NCBI RefSeq assembly: GCF_000768315.1
Contig: NZ_AQQX01000001.1
Coordinates: 434,001 to 498,000 of the forward strand
Source of the DNA: Pseudooceanicola atlanticus
GTDB lineage: Bacteria > Pseudomonadota > Alphaproteobacteria > Rhodobacterales > Rhodobacteraceae
Length of the DNA: 64,000 bases
Direction of reading: 5' to 3'
Shown here: positions 1 to 8,493 of the stretch, one piece after another
Layout: every line of letters starts with the position of its first letter
Position numbering within the stretch: the stretch's first letter is position 1
Made by a program: the position numbers and the translations under genes
Notes under the pieces: model-generated
Told to the model about the DNA's origin: nothing
What the model saw: only the letters and a program-made list of their open reading frames with translations
Databases searched by the model: none

Positions 1-637
1 ACTGGCCGCCGCAGGCGCCCGACGACGGGCAGGCCACACGCTCCAGCATGTCGAGCGCAGCGTCCGACAATTCCTGGTTCTGGTGACGCCCGACGGCCTC
101 GAACATGTCCTGCACGGTCAGGTCGCGGGTGCGGAAGTCCTCGGGGATCTCGTCGACCTGGGGCGCCTTGCCCGGCAGGATCGACCCGCCATAGATAAAG
201 ACGGACGGCACGTTCAGACGCACCATGGCCATCATCATGCCCGGCAGCGACTTGTCACAGCCCGCAAGGCCGACGATCGCGTCGTAGCAATGGCCGCGCA
301 TGGTCAGCTCGACCGTGTCGGCGATGGCTTCGCGCGAGGCCAGAGAGGAGCGCATGCCCTCGTGGCCCATGGCGATACCGTCAGTCACGGTTATCGTGGT
401 GAATTCACGCGGCGTGCCGTGGGCCTCTTTCACGCCGCCCTTGACGGCCTGGGCCTGGCGGCTCAGCGCGATGTTGCAGGGTGCGGCTTCGTTCCAGCAG
501 GTCGCGACCCCGACCAGCGGCTGGTGAATCTCTTCTTCCGAGATCCCCATGGCATAGAGGTAGGAACGGTGCGGCGCGCGGGCCGGACCTTCTGTCACGT
601 ATCGGCTGGGCAGCCGGGATTTGTCGAGCTTGGTCAT
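1..637 (-). CDS. ilvD: Dihydroxy-acid dehydratase, 5' part (runs off the window)
   Basis: Dehydrates 2,3-dihydroxy-carboxylic acids in the branched-chain amino acid pathway, using an iron-sulfur cluster, in the cytoplasm. About 212 N-terminal residues are visible, starting MTKLDKSRLPSRYVTEGPAR. The family landmarks GVATCWNEAAPCN, VTDGIAMGHEGMRSSL, GLAGCDKSLPGMMMA and ACPSSGACGGQ are all present. C54, C127 and C209 are the likely cluster ligands by family analogy. The ATG at 637 follows a GGGAGG ribosome site. The family is usually well over 550 residues, so more than half the gene lies beyond the left edge. It is divergent from the CPBP genes across a 100-bp gap. Identity is secure; that the remainder is intact is assumed. 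Confidence 0.97.
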   Translation of the reverse strand, partial: MTKLDKSRLPSRYVTEGPARAPHRSYLYAMGISEEEIHQPLVGVATCWNEAAPCNIALSRQAQAVKGGVKEAHGTPREFTTITVTDGIAMGHEGMRSSLASREAIADTVELTMRGHCYDAIVGLAGCDKSLPGMMMAMVRLNVPSVFIYGGSILPGKAPQVDEIPEDFRTRDLTVQDMFEAVGRHQNQELSDAALDMLERVACPSSGACGGQ

Positions 638-737
638 CTATGCCTCCCGCTAAGTTGGTGAACATCGGGATAAATGACCCCATCACGGCAGACAAGGCCG
701 ATTGCGGCCCCCGTCGGGTGGATATAGCGTCCCCGGA

Positions 738-1595
738 ATGAGCTATCGCCCCCACAACATCCTTGTCGACCGCGCAGCCGCCCGGTCCGAAGCCTGGCGC
801 CTGCTGCTGGGCATGGTCCTGATCGCGGTGCTGTCGCTGGCATTCATGGGCGCGTGGATCCTGGTGCAGGGGCAATTCGCCGCGACCAGCGGGCCACTGG
901 GCAGCACGCCGCCGCGGATGGCGCTTCTGCTGGCGGCCTTCCTCTGCCCCTTTCTGGCCCTGACGATTGTCCTGCGCCTTCTGCACAAGCGTGGGGTGCT
1001 GTCGCTGGTCGGGCCGGCCGGGCAGACCCTGTCGGATTTCATCCGGGTCCTGGGTGTCATGGTGGTCGTGGTGATCGTCGCGCTGCTCTGGCCCACGCCC
1101 GAGGGGATGGAGGTGCAGCGCAACATGTCCACCGCGCGCTGGCTGTCGTGGCTGCCGGTCGCCGTCGTGGTCTTGTTCATCCAGATCGGGACAGAGGAGC
1201 TGATCTTTCGTGGCTACCTGCAATCGCAGCTGGCGGCGCGGTTCCGGTCGCCGCTGGTCTGGATCGTGCTGCCCTCGCTGATGTTCGCATTGCTGCATCT
1301 CGATCCGGCCCAGGGCGGAAATCAGTGGATGGTCGTGGGTCTGACCGGGCTGTTCGCCGTTCTGGCCGCAGACCTGACTGCACGCACCGGCACGCTTGGT
1401 GCGGCCCTGGCGATCCACTTCGCCAACAACTTCAGCTCTCTCCTGCTGGTCGGGGCGGCGGGGCCGATGTCGGGCCTTGCCCTCTTCGTGATCCCGATCG
1501 ACATCACCGACCCGGCCCTTCGCCCCTATTACGCGGTAGAGGCCGGCCTGATGATCCTCGCCTGGCTGGGCGCCCGGATCGTGCTGAGGCGATGA
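738..1595 (+). CDS. CPBP family intramembrane protease (first of tandem pair)
   Basis: A multi-pass membrane protein of 285 residues with the three CPBP (CAAX protease/bacteriocin-processing, ABI) motifs: EELIFRG at about residues 153-159, a histidine in LLHLDP near 187, and HFANN at 227-231. These side chains form the metal/catalytic site of Rce1-like proteases within the membrane. I chose the ATG at 738 (MSYRPHN). An upstream in-frame ATG at 702 would add twelve residues that look like leader sequence, and neither start has a strong ribosome site. The stop overlaps the next gene's ATG (ATGA), so the two are probably translated together. The substrate is unknown; family members process prenylated proteins or peptides, or give bacteriocin immunity. 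Confidence 0.85.
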   Translation: MSYRPHNILVDRAAARSEAWRLLLGMVLIAVLSLAFMGAWILVQGQFAATSGPLGSTPPRMALLLAAFLCPFLALTIVLRLLHKRGVLSLVGPAGQTLSDFIRVLGVMVVVVIVALLWPTPEGMEVQRNMSTARWLSWLPVAVVVLFIQIGTEELIFRGYLQSQLAARFRSPLVWIVLPSLMFALLHLDPAQGGNQWMVVGLTGLFAVLAADLTARTGTLGAALAIHFANNFSSLLLVGAAGPMSGLALFVIPIDITDPALRPYYAVEAGLMILAWLGARIVLRR

Positions 1596-2491
1596 AGGCC
1601 GTGCTCAGCTATCCCCAACATGACCGGTTCGTCGATCCGGCGCGGCGGTCCTCGGGGTTGAACCATACACTTGTCGGCTTCGTTGCGATCGAGTTCTTCT
1701 ACGCCATCTGTCGACACGCCACAGATTACGTGATCGTCCAGACCCTGCCGGACCTGTCCGAGGAAATCCTGTCGCGGGTCACCGCGCGGGCGATGATCAT
1801 CGACCTCTTCGCCTTCCTGTTCCTCGGCCTGACCGTGATTTGGGTGGTCTGGCGCACCCATAATCGCGGCCCCGCCACGCTGTTCGGCCCGGCCTCGCTA
1901 TTCTGGTCGGACCTGTTGCGCGCGTCACTGGGGGCAGGGGCGCTGTTCCTCGTTCTGGAATTCGTTCTGCCGTGGTGGCGTGCCGATCACGTGGACATGC
2001 AACCGCTTCAGGCCTGGGCCGCGACCCTGCCGCTTGCCCTGATGGCCCTGCTGATCCAGACCGGCGCGGAAGAGCTGTTCTACCGGGGCTACCTGCAGCA
2101 GCAATTCGCGGCGCGGTTCTCCAACCCGCTGGTCTGGATGACCTTGCCCAACCTGATCTTCGCTGCGGTCCACTGGTACAACGGCTCGGGCTTTGCGGAT
2201 TCGGCAACCTACGTGCTTTGGGCCTTCTGCTTTGGCGTCGCGGCCTCGGACCTGGTGGCGCGGTCGGGGTCGATCGGAGCGGCCATCGGGTTTCACCTAG
2301 CCAACAACGCCTATGCTTTCCTGATGGTCGGCGAACGCGGGGCGCCCGACAGCGGGCTGGCCCTGTTTCTCTATCCCCCGCTGCCCGCCTTCGAGGGGCC
2401 GGAGCCGCCAATCCTGTCGATGGCGCTGGCCGTCGATCTGATGGTGATCGTGCTGGCCTGGCTGGCGGTTCGCGTGGCGATCAGGCGTTGA
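1592..2491 (+). CDS. CPBP family intramembrane protease (second of tandem pair)
   Basis: Second CPBP/ABI membrane protease (299 residues), starting at the ATG that overlaps the previous stop. The motifs are EELFYRGYLQQQ at about residues 160-171, VHWYN, and GFHLANN, matching the first copy in order and spacing (EELIFRGYLQSQ, LLHLDP, AIHFANN). The two genes therefore look like an old duplication. It differs by a longer N-terminal segment (SYPQHDRFVDPARRSSGLNH) ahead of the first membrane span and a Trp-His second motif. It ends 60 bp before accD and may share a transcript with it. Function beyond membrane proteolysis cannot be read from the sequence. Confidence 0.85.
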   Translation: MKAVLSYPQHDRFVDPARRSSGLNHTLVGFVAIEFFYAICRHATDYVIVQTLPDLSEEILSRVTARAMIIDLFAFLFLGLTVIWVVWRTHNRGPATLFGPASLFWSDLLRASLGAGALFLVLEFVLPWWRADHVDMQPLQAWAATLPLALMALLIQTGAEELFYRGYLQQQFAARFSNPLVWMTLPNLIFAAVHWYNGSGFADSATYVLWAFCFGVAASDLVARSGSIGAAIGFHLANNAYAFLMVGERGAPDSGLALFLYPPLPAFEGPEPPILSMALAVDLMVIVLAWLAVRVAIRR

Positions 2492-2551
2492 TTGCATTTC
2501 GTGAACGGAGCGCATATCTGGGGGCCGCATGACACCGTTCCGGGAAGCGAC

Positions 2552-3544
2552 ATGAACTGGATCACCAATTACGTGCGGCCGAGGATCAACTCGATCTTCT
2601 CCCGCCGCGAAGTGCCAGAAAACCTTTGGTCCAAATGCACAGAGTGCGGGACCATGCTGTTCCACCGGGAACTGGCCGAGAACCTGAATGTCTGCACGTC
2701 CTGCGGACACCATATGGCGATCACGCCGCGGGATCGATTCAAGGCGCTGTTCGACGGCGGTGTCTTTGTCGAGGTGAAGGTGCCCGAACCGGTCGCCGAT
2801 CCGCTGCATTTCCGCGACCAGAAGAAATACCCCGACCGTATGCGCGCCGCTCAGCGCAACACCGGCGAGCACGAGGCGATGCTTGTGGCCGAGGGCGAAA
2901 TCGGCGCGACCCCGATCGTTGCCGCGGCGCAGGATTTCTCGTTCATGGGGGGCTCCATGGGCATGTATGTCGGCAACGCGATCATCGCGGCCGCCGAACG
3001 TGCCGTGACTCTGAAGCGCCCGCTGATCCTGTTCTCCGCCGCCGGTGGCGCCCGGATGCAGGAAGGCATCCTGTCGCTGATGCAGATGCCGCGCACCACC
3101 GTGGCCGTGCAGATGCTGAAAGAGGCGGGCCTGCCCTATATCGTCGTGCTGACCCACCCGACGACCGGCGGCGTCACCGCATCCTACGCGATGCTGGGCG
3201 ATGTGCAGATCGCTGAACCCAATGCGCTGATCTGCTTCGCCGGGCCGCGCGTCATCGAACAGACGATCCGGGAGAAGCTGCCCGAAGGCTTCCAGCGGGC
3301 TGAATACCTGCTGGATCACGGCATGCTGGATCGCGTCACCCGCCGCACCGACATGCGGGACGAACTGATCACGATCACCCGGATGCTTCTGGGCCTGCCA
3401 CCCGCGGTCAAGGGATCGCTGCCGCGTCCTGAGCCTGCGACGGACGACATCCCGGCCCCGGTGCAGGAACCGGCATTGGAAAATCCGGCCCCCAGCCAGC
3501 AGAAATCCAAGACGACCAAGCCGAAGGCGGAGTCCAAGGAGTGA
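2552..3544 (+). CDS. accD: Acetyl-CoA carboxylase carboxyltransferase beta subunit
   Basis: Carries, with AccA, the transfer of carboxyl from carboxybiotin to acetyl-CoA, the committed step of fatty acid synthesis. The 330-residue product has the AccD zinc ribbon C29-x2-C32 ... C48-x2-C51 (KCTECG ... VCTSCGHH). The crotonase-fold carboxyltransferase core follows, with [28 protein letters not shown] and [16 protein letters not shown]. Start chosen at 2552 ([11 protein letters not shown]), the usual AccD N-terminus; an upstream in-frame start at 2492 reads non-family sequence. The last 40 residues are a Pro/Ala/Lys-rich tail, likely disordered. The stop overlaps the GTG of folC, the common accD-folC arrangement. 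Confidence 0.97.
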   Translation: MNWITNYVRPRINSIFSRREVPENLWSKCTECGTMLFHRELAENLNVCTSCGHHMAITPRDRFKALFDGGVFVEVKVPEPVADPLHFRDQKKYPDRMRAAQRNTGEHEAMLVAEGEIGATPIVAAAQDFSFMGGSMGMYVGNAIIAAAERAVTLKRPLILFSAAGGARMQEGILSLMQMPRTTVAVQMLKEAGLPYIVVLTHPTTGGVTASYAMLGDVQIAEPNALICFAGPRVIEQTIREKLPEGFQRAEYLLDHGMLDRVTRRTDMRDELITITRMLLGLPPAVKGSLPRPEPATDDIPAPVQEPALENPAPSQQKSKTTKPKAESKE

Positions 3545-4815
3545 CGAGCAAAAGCTCGGACATCATCCTAGAACGGATGATGGCGCTGCATCCCAAGGTG
3601 ATCGACCTGGTCCTGGATCGGGTCTGGCGCCTTCTCGCCGCGCTGGATAACCCACAGGACAAGTTGCCGCCGGTCGTGCATGTCGCCGGAACGAACGGCA
3701 AGGGATCGACCCTCGCGATGATCCGCGCGGGGCTTGAAGGGGCGGGGCATGTCACCCACGCCTATACCTCGCCGCACCTGACCCGGTTCCACGAACGCAT
3801 CCGCCTGGCCGGAGACCTGATCTCTGAACCCGAGCTGATCGCGGTGCTCGACGAATGCCTCGAGGCGAACGGCAGCGACCCGATCACCTATTTCGAGATC
3901 ACGACCTGCGCCGCCCTTCTGGCCTTCTCCCGTGTGTCTGCGGATTACGTCCTGCTCGAGGTCGGGCTGGGCGGGCGGTTGGACGCGACAAACGTCATCG
4001 ACAAGCCCGCATTGACGGTGATCACGCCGGTGTCCATCGACCACCAGCAATTCCTGGGCGAGGCGCTGGCCCAGATCGCGGGCGAAAAGGCCGGGATCAT
4101 CAAGCGTGGCGTTCCTTGCGTGGTCGGCCCCCAGCAAGAGGCCGCGATGGACGTGATCGAAGAACATGCCGCGCGCCTTGGGGCCCCGCTGATCGCCCAT
4201 GGCCAGCACTGGCATGCCTGGGAAGAACGGGGCCGTCTGATCTACCAGGACGAAGGCGGTCTTCTGGACCTGCCGATGCCCGCGCTGCCCGGTGCGCACC
4301 AGATTGAAAACGCGGGCGCCGCCCTCGCCGCGCTGCGTTACCTGGGGCAGGGAGAAGCCGCCGCCGAGGCCGCGATGACCCGTGTCACCTGGCCCGCGCG
4401 CATGCAACGCCTGCGCAAGGGCCCCTTGGTCGATGCCGCACCGCAGGCCGAGCTCTGGCTGGACGGGGGGCACAACCAATCTGCGGGAGAAGCTCTGGGG
4501 CGCCACCTGGCGACCCTGCCACCGCGTCCGACGCATCTGATCTGCGGCATGCTCAACACCAAGGATTCCAGCGGTTACCTCGCGCCCATGGCCGCGCATG
4601 CCACGACGATCCACGCTGTCGCCATCCCCGGAGAGCCGAACAGCCTGCCCGCGTCCGACCTCGCGGCTTCTGCCACATCGGTCGGCATTCAGGCGAAGGT
4701 CGCCGAGGACGTAGAGACCGCGTTGGCCGAGATCGTCACCAACGATCCCTCGGCGCGGGTGCTGATCTGCGGGTCGCTCTACCTCGCCGGGCAAATCCTG
4801 GCCGAGAACGGCTGA
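3541..4815 (+). CDS. folC: Bifunctional folylpolyglutamate/dihydrofolate synthase
   Basis: Adds L-glutamate to dihydropteroate and extends the polyglutamate tail of folates, using ATP in the cytoplasm. The Mur-ligase-type P-loop [11 protein letters not shown] lies at about residues 47-57, followed by the family signature [16 protein letters not shown], the metal-site region [14 protein letters not shown] and [12 protein letters not shown] near the C-terminal domain. Length (424) fits FolC. The GTG start at 3541 overlaps the accD stop (GTGA). An internal ATG at 3577 is possible but would trim the usual N-terminal helix. It is the last gene of the accD-folC unit and is convergent with zapE. Confidence 0.95.
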   Translation: MTSKSSDIILERMMALHPKVIDLVLDRVWRLLAALDNPQDKLPPVVHVAGTNGKGSTLAMIRAGLEGAGHVTHAYTSPHLTRFHERIRLAGDLISEPELIAVLDECLEANGSDPITYFEITTCAALLAFSRVSADYVLLEVGLGGRLDATNVIDKPALTVITPVSIDHQQFLGEALAQIAGEKAGIIKRGVPCVVGPQQEAAMDVIEEHAARLGAPLIAHGQHWHAWEERGRLIYQDEGGLLDLPMPALPGAHQIENAGAALAALRYLGQGEAAAEAAMTRVTWPARMQRLRKGPLVDAAPQAELWLDGGHNQSAGEALGRHLATLPPRPTHLICGMLNTKDSSGYLAPMAAHATTIHAVAIPGEPNSLPASDLAASATSVGIQAKVAEDVETALAEIVTNDPSARVLICGSLYLAGQILAENG

Positions 4816-4823
4816 TCCCTGCA

Positions 4824-4904
4824 CCGATTCGCGAATCGGCAAAAAAATCTTCCCGATTCGGTAAAAAACGAATCACGGACGGTTGACCGATTCGCAGTGA
4901 TTCG
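4824..4904. repeat. GANTC-rich cluster of CGATTCG/CGAATC repeats
   Basis: Within 78 bp (4826-4903) there are six GANTC pentamers. They comprise a perfect 16-bp palindrome CCGATTCGCGAATCGG at 4824-4839, an inverted pair CGATTCG (4854-4860)/CGAATC (4869-4874) around an A-rich spacer, and GATTCG at 4889-4894 and 4899-4904. GANTC is the CcrM methylation target in alphaproteobacteria. The last two sites sit between the -35 and -10 of the candidate promoter at 4883-4912. A role in methylation-dependent (GcrA-type) control is inferred. Confidence 0.6.
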
Positions 4905-4912
4905 CGTAGGGT
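4883..4912 (+). promoter_or_regulatory. Candidate sigma-70 promoter of the folC-zapE intergenic RNA
   Basis: TTGACC (4883-4888) and TAGGGT (4907-4912) are spaced by 18 bp, giving a predicted start near 4919. No coding gene begins downstream on this strand before the terminator at 5027-5059, so the promoter would drive a short non-coding transcript. Two GANTC sites lie in the spacer. Confidence 0.5.
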
Positions 4913-4918
4913 CATCTT

Positions 4919-5059
4919 AGTTGTTGTACAGGCAAATCACCCAAGCCGAGCATCGCACCCCCAAGTCCACGGACGCCGCGATCCTCAGTCTATGTGGTGT
5001 ACAGATAACTCTCGGGCACAAGATGAGGGGACCGGTTTAACGGTCCCCCATTTTGTTTT
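4919..5059 (+). ncRNA. Candidate small RNA between folC and zapE
   Basis: A predicted transcript of about 140 nt begins 6-7 nt after a promoter-like sequence and ends in a strong intrinsic terminator. Readable pairing includes TGTACA (4925-4930) with TGTACA (4998-5003). These enclose a hairpin GAG-C-ATCGC (4948-4956) with GCGAT-C-CTC (4978-4986), whose loop exposes ACCCCC, a possible anti-Shine-Dalgarno stretch. No open reading frame with a ribosome site is evident. The alternative is that this is simply the 3' UTR of folC ending at the terminator. I do not recognise an RNA family. Confidence 0.45.
5027..5059 (+). terminator. Intrinsic terminator downstream of folC / candidate sRNA
   Basis: GGGGACCG (5027-5034) pairs perfectly with CGGTCCCC (5041-5048) around the loop GTTTAA, and is followed by CATTTTGTTTT. 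It ends four bases before the stop codon of the convergent zapE gene. Confidence 0.85.
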
Positions 5060-5063
5060 CGGC

Positions 5064-6140
5064 CTAGCCTTTTTCCGGCGCACCCGCCCAGTCGGCGCTC
5101 TGCATCTCGCGCAGGCGACTGGCAGTGCGTTCGAATTCGAAGACACCCTCGCCCTCGACATAGAGTGATTCGGGCTCGTCCGCCGCCGAGCAGATCAGCC
5201 GGACTTTCGCCTCGTAGAGTGCGTCGATCAGCGTGACGAAGCGCTTGGCCTCGTTGAAATTCGACCGGCCCAGGCAGGGGATGTTCTCAAGGATCAGCAC
5301 CTTCACCGCATCGGCCACTGCCAGGTAATCGCCCGGTCCCAGCATCTGCCCGCACAGGTCGTGAAATCCGGCCCGGACCACGCCGTTGCGATAAGCTGGC
5401 AGGGTGACCTTGCGGCCCTTCACCGTCAGCTCCAGCGGTTCCGCGGCGCCACCGGTCAGATCCTGCCAGATGCCTTCGATCGCCTCGCGGGCCTCGGCAT
5501 TGGCGGGGGTGAAATAGACCTGCCCGCCGGACAGCCGGTTCTGCCGGTAATCCTTGGGGCTGGACAGTTCATGCACCACCAGCCGCTCCTTGATGAGGGC
5601 GATGAAGGGTAGGAACAGCTGACGGTTCAGCCCGTGCTTGTAAAGGTCGTCGGGCACCCGGTTCGATGTCGTGACGATGACCACGCCCTTGGACATCAGG
5701 GATTCGAACAGACGCCCCACGATCATCGCGTCGGCGATATCGGTGATCTGCATCTCGTCGAAGGCCAGGACGCGAAGCCCCTCGGCCACCTTGTCCACGA
5801 CGGGCGCCAAACTGTCCTCGACCCCGGTCTTGCGCGCCTCGTGCAGACCGTTCTGGATTTCCTGCATGAAGGCGTGGAAGTGCACCCGCCGCACCGGCAC
5901 GTCGAGGCTTTCGACGAAAAGGTCCATCAGCATGGATTTCCCGCGGCCCACCCCGCCCCAGAGGTACAGTCCCTTGGGTGGTTCCGGCGACTTGCGGAAG
6001 AAGCCGCGCTTTTCCTGGAGGGCGTTCAGACCGTCGAGGATCCGGTCGAATTCCGGCATCACGGCCTCCTGGGCCGGATCGGCATGGAGGTCACCGCTTT
6101 TCAGCCGGGCCTCGTAAAGATCGCGCATTTTATGGCTCAT
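5064..6140 (-). CDS. zapE: Cell division protein ZapE (AFG1-like ATPase)
   Basis: A P-loop ATPase of the AFG1/LACE1/ZapE family, linked to the Z-ring in E. coli. The 358-residue product has Walker A GGVGRGKSMLMDLF and Walker B LAFDEMQITD, then FESLMSKGVVIVTTSNRVPDDLY and a C-terminal CLGRSNFNEAKRFVTLIDALYE, all family hallmarks. The start at 6140 (MSHKMRDLYEARLKSGDLHADPAQ) is the better of two near ATGs. A TTG further upstream at 6212 would add unrelated sequence, and no clear Shine-Dalgarno is visible for any of them. The gene is convergent with folC. Confidence 0.92.
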   Translation of the reverse strand: MSHKMRDLYEARLKSGDLHADPAQEAVMPEFDRILDGLNALQEKRGFFRKSPEPPKGLYLWGGVGRGKSMLMDLFVESLDVPVRRVHFHAFMQEIQNGLHEARKTGVEDSLAPVVDKVAEGLRVLAFDEMQITDIADAMIVGRLFESLMSKGVVIVTTSNRVPDDLYKHGLNRQLFLPFIALIKERLVVHELSSPKDYRQNRLSGGQVYFTPANAEAREAIEGIWQDLTGGAAEPLELTVKGRKVTLPAYRNGVVRAGFHDLCGQMLGPGDYLAVADAVKVLILENIPCLGRSNFNEAKRFVTLIDALYEAKVRLICSAADEPESLYVEGEGVFEFERTASRLREMQSADWAGAPEKG

Positions 6141-6266
6141 ACAGCCTGTTACCGCGCCGCCGGACCGGGGGAAAGAGCAGCAATGCAAATGCGGATCATC
6201 ACAGATGGTCAATTGACCACTCCGGAAACACCTTTAAGCGTTAACGCGACTTTTCGAGGTGCGTCC

Positions 6267-7505
6267 ATGTCCGTCCAACCCCGCCTGTTCACGCCGATCC
6301 TGATCGTCGGCTGCCTGATCATCATCGTCAATTTCGCGATCCGTGGGTCGTTCGGCGTGTTCCAGATCCCGGTGGCCGAGGAGTTCGGCTGGCTGCGCAG
6401 CGAATTCAGCCTGGCCATCGCGATCCAGAACCTGGCCTGGGGCATCGGACAGCCGATCTTTGGCGCCTTCGCGGAACGCATGGGCGACCGCCGGGCCATC
6501 ATCCTGGGCGCCATCGTTTATGCGGCGGGGCTGGTCCTGTCCTCCTTCGCCGTCACGCCCGAGGCGCATCAATGGTACGAAGTGCTGGTGGGCTTCGGCA
6601 TCGCCGGGACGGGGTTTGGCGTGATCCTCGCCGTGGTCGGGCGGGCCGCATCGGACGAAAACCGGTCGATGTCGCTGGCCATCGTGACCGCCGCCGGGTC
6701 TGCCGGGCAGGTCATCGGCGCGCCGCTGGCGGAATGGCTGCTGGGCATGATGCCGTGGCAGAACGTCTTCCTGGTCTTTGCCGCCGCGATCCTGGCCGTC
6801 CTGCTGTTCCTGCCCTTCATGCGGTCCAGCGCGCCGGCGGCCAGCAAGGCAGAGCTTGAGGAAACGCTGGGCCAGATCCTGTTCCGCGCGGCCAAGGACC
6901 CGTCCTTTTTCCTGATCTTCGTCGGCTTCTTTTCCTGTGGATACCAGCTGGGCTTCATCACCGCGCATTTCCCGGCCTTCGTGACCGAGCTGTGTGGCCC
7001 GATCATGCCCGGTGGCGTGCTGCACGGGCTGGGGATCACCACGACCTCGGCCCTGGGTGCCGTGGCCATCGCGGTGATCGGCCTGGCCAACATCGCAGGC
7101 ACGCTCTACGCGGGCTGGCTGGGCAAGCGCTATACCAAGAAATACCTGCTGGCGGGCATCTACACGTTGCGTACGCTGGTGTCGGCCGTGTTCATCCTGA
7201 TCCCGATCACGCCGGCCAGCGTGCTGCTGTTCTCGGCATCCATGGGCGCACTTTGGCTGGCCACTGTGCCGCTGACCAGCGGGCTGATCGCGCATATCTA
7301 CGGTCTGCGCTACATGGGGACGCTCTACGGGATCGTGTTCTTCAGCCACCAGTTCGGCAGCTTCATGGGCGTCTGGCTGGGCGGGCGGCTGTATGACCTC
7401 TACGGCACCTACACGACGGTCTGGTGGGTCGGTGTCGCAGTCGGTGCGTTCAGCGCGATCGTCCACCTGCCGGTGCGCGAGAACCGGACGCCCCTGGCGG
7501 CCTGA
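6267..7505 (+). CDS. MFS transporter
   Basis: A 412-residue hydrophobic protein with about twelve membrane segments. The major facilitator motif A-like loop FAERMGDRRAIILGA sits between the second and third spans, and GWLGKRYTKKYLLAGIYTLRT matches it in the second half. The pattern resembles the monocarboxylate/oxalate-formate group of MFS carriers, but the substrate cannot be inferred. The ATG at 6267 follows GAGGTG. It is divergent from zapE and convergent with the alpha/beta hydrolase; a tandem repeat begins just after its stop. Confidence 0.88.
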   Translation: MSVQPRLFTPILIVGCLIIIVNFAIRGSFGVFQIPVAEEFGWLRSEFSLAIAIQNLAWGIGQPIFGAFAERMGDRRAIILGAIVYAAGLVLSSFAVTPEAHQWYEVLVGFGIAGTGFGVILAVVGRAASDENRSMSLAIVTAAGSAGQVIGAPLAEWLLGMMPWQNVFLVFAAAILAVLLFLPFMRSSAPAASKAELEETLGQILFRAAKDPSFFLIFVGFFSCGYQLGFITAHFPAFVTELCGPIMPGGVLHGLGITTTSALGAVAIAVIGLANIAGTLYAGWLGKRYTKKYLLAGIYTLRTLVSAVFILIPITPASVLLFSASMGALWLATVPLTSGLIAHIYGLRYMGTLYGIVFFSHQFGSFMGVWLGGRLYDLYGTYTTVWWVGVAVGAFSAIVHLPVRENRTPLAA

Positions 7506-7511
7506 CCCCTC

Positions 7512-7595
7512 GCGCCCGATTGCTTGGGCCCATTTGGTCGGACCCGTTTGTTTGGGCCCGTTTGTTTGGACCCGTCTACTCGCGCCCGTCGCGGA
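7512..7595. repeat. Six degenerate 14-bp tandem repeats
   Basis: Six consecutive 14-bp units with consensus GGGCCCGTTTGTTT: three close copies at 7540-7581 and more diverged units at 7512-7539 and 7582-7595. The array starts eleven bases after the MFS gene region ends and extends through the last codons and stop of the convergent hydrolase gene. The unit length is not a multiple of three, so it is not a coding repeat. Confidence 0.8.
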
Positions 7596-8493
7596 AGGCC
7601 TGCACCACCTCGCGCGGATGGGTCAGGGGCAGCCAGTGGCCTGCCCCTTCGACTTGGGTCTGCACGGCGATGCGGTTCCACTTGGTCAGATTGCCCATGC
7701 CCGACAGCGGGATTGCCTCGTCCTTCGCGGCCCAGATCGCCAGGACCGGTACATCGGCGCGGCTGAGTTTGCGATGCTCGGCCTCCCGCGCGTCGCGCAG
7801 GCAATAGCGTAGCGAGGACAGCACGGCGGGGATGAAACCGCGCCATTTCAGCTGTGCCGCCTGATCCGCGGCAGCACGGTCCAGGTCGGGATAGCTGTTG
7901 GCCAGCGACCGCGCGGCGGCCCGGTGCCACTTGGGAAAAAGAGCCCGCGCGATCCAGTCGCCGATCACGGGCAGGTCGCGCATCATGCGCCAATTCCCGG
8001 TCGGGAAGCCGCCAAAGCCCGCAGGGGCCACCAGGATCAACTGGCGCAGCATGTCGGGATGCCTCGCGGCAAAGGCGGACGTGATCACGCCGCCCATGGA
8101 ATACCCGAACATCGTGACATCGTCGGCGATCTGCTGGTCGGCCAGCAGGTCTTCCAATTGCTGCACGAAGAACTGGTCGTCCTGGGTGCCCTCGGGCCGG
8201 TCGGAATAGCCGCGTCCGTAGAGGTCATAGACCAGAACGCGATACCCCATCGAGGCGAGCTCCTCCGCGATCTGGGTCCAGACGAAACCGGGGGTGGTCA
8301 GCCCGTGCACGCAAACCGCAACCGGGCCGCGCGCGCCGCCGAACCAGCGGTAATGGGTGACGCCCTGGCTGAGTTCCGCGAAATGCCCGGGCGCGTTGAC
8401 CCGCGCATCGTCGTCCATCACGGGTCTGCGTGCCTCGGCCAGGAAGGGCAGGGCAAAGACGATGGCGACAAGGGCAATCAGCAGCCAGATCAT
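7576..8493 (-). CDS. Alpha/beta hydrolase, membrane-anchored
   Basis: A 305-residue alpha/beta-hydrolase-fold protein with an N-terminal hydrophobic anchor (MIWLLIALVAIVFALPFLAE). The oxyanion region is VCVHGLTTPGFVW, the nucleophile elbow GYSMGG carries the catalytic serine, and GAGHWLPLTHP carries the likely catalytic histidine. Substrate not predictable. Its ATG overlaps the stop of the upstream cyclodeaminase-like gene, so it is the last gene of a coupled leftward set. The 3' end (RDGRE) lies inside the 14-bp tandem repeat. Confidence 0.85.
   Translation of the reverse strand: MIWLLIALVAIVFALPFLAEARRPVMDDDARVNAPGHFAELSQGVTHYRWFGGARGPVAVCVHGLTTPGFVWTQIAEELASMGYRVLVYDLYGRGYSDRPEGTQDDQFFVQQLEDLLADQQIADDVTMFGYSMGGVITSAFAARHPDMLRQLILVAPAGFGGFPTGNWRMMRDLPVIGDWIARALFPKWHRAAARSLANSYPDLDRAAADQAAQLKWRGFIPAVLSSLRYCLRDAREAEHRKLSRADVPVLAIWAAKDEAIPLSGMGNLTKWNRIAVQTQVEGAGHWLPLTHPREVVQAFRDGRE

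Noticed and set aside
854-2491. A single 545-residue reading frame covering both CPBP genes
   Set aside because: The first half is out of frame with the real first protease and lacks its motifs; the second protease starts at 1592.
6230-6250. Possible CtrA site (TTAA..TTAA) before the MFS gene
   Set aside because: The half-sites are only 3 bp apart; CtrA needs TTAA-N7-TTAA.
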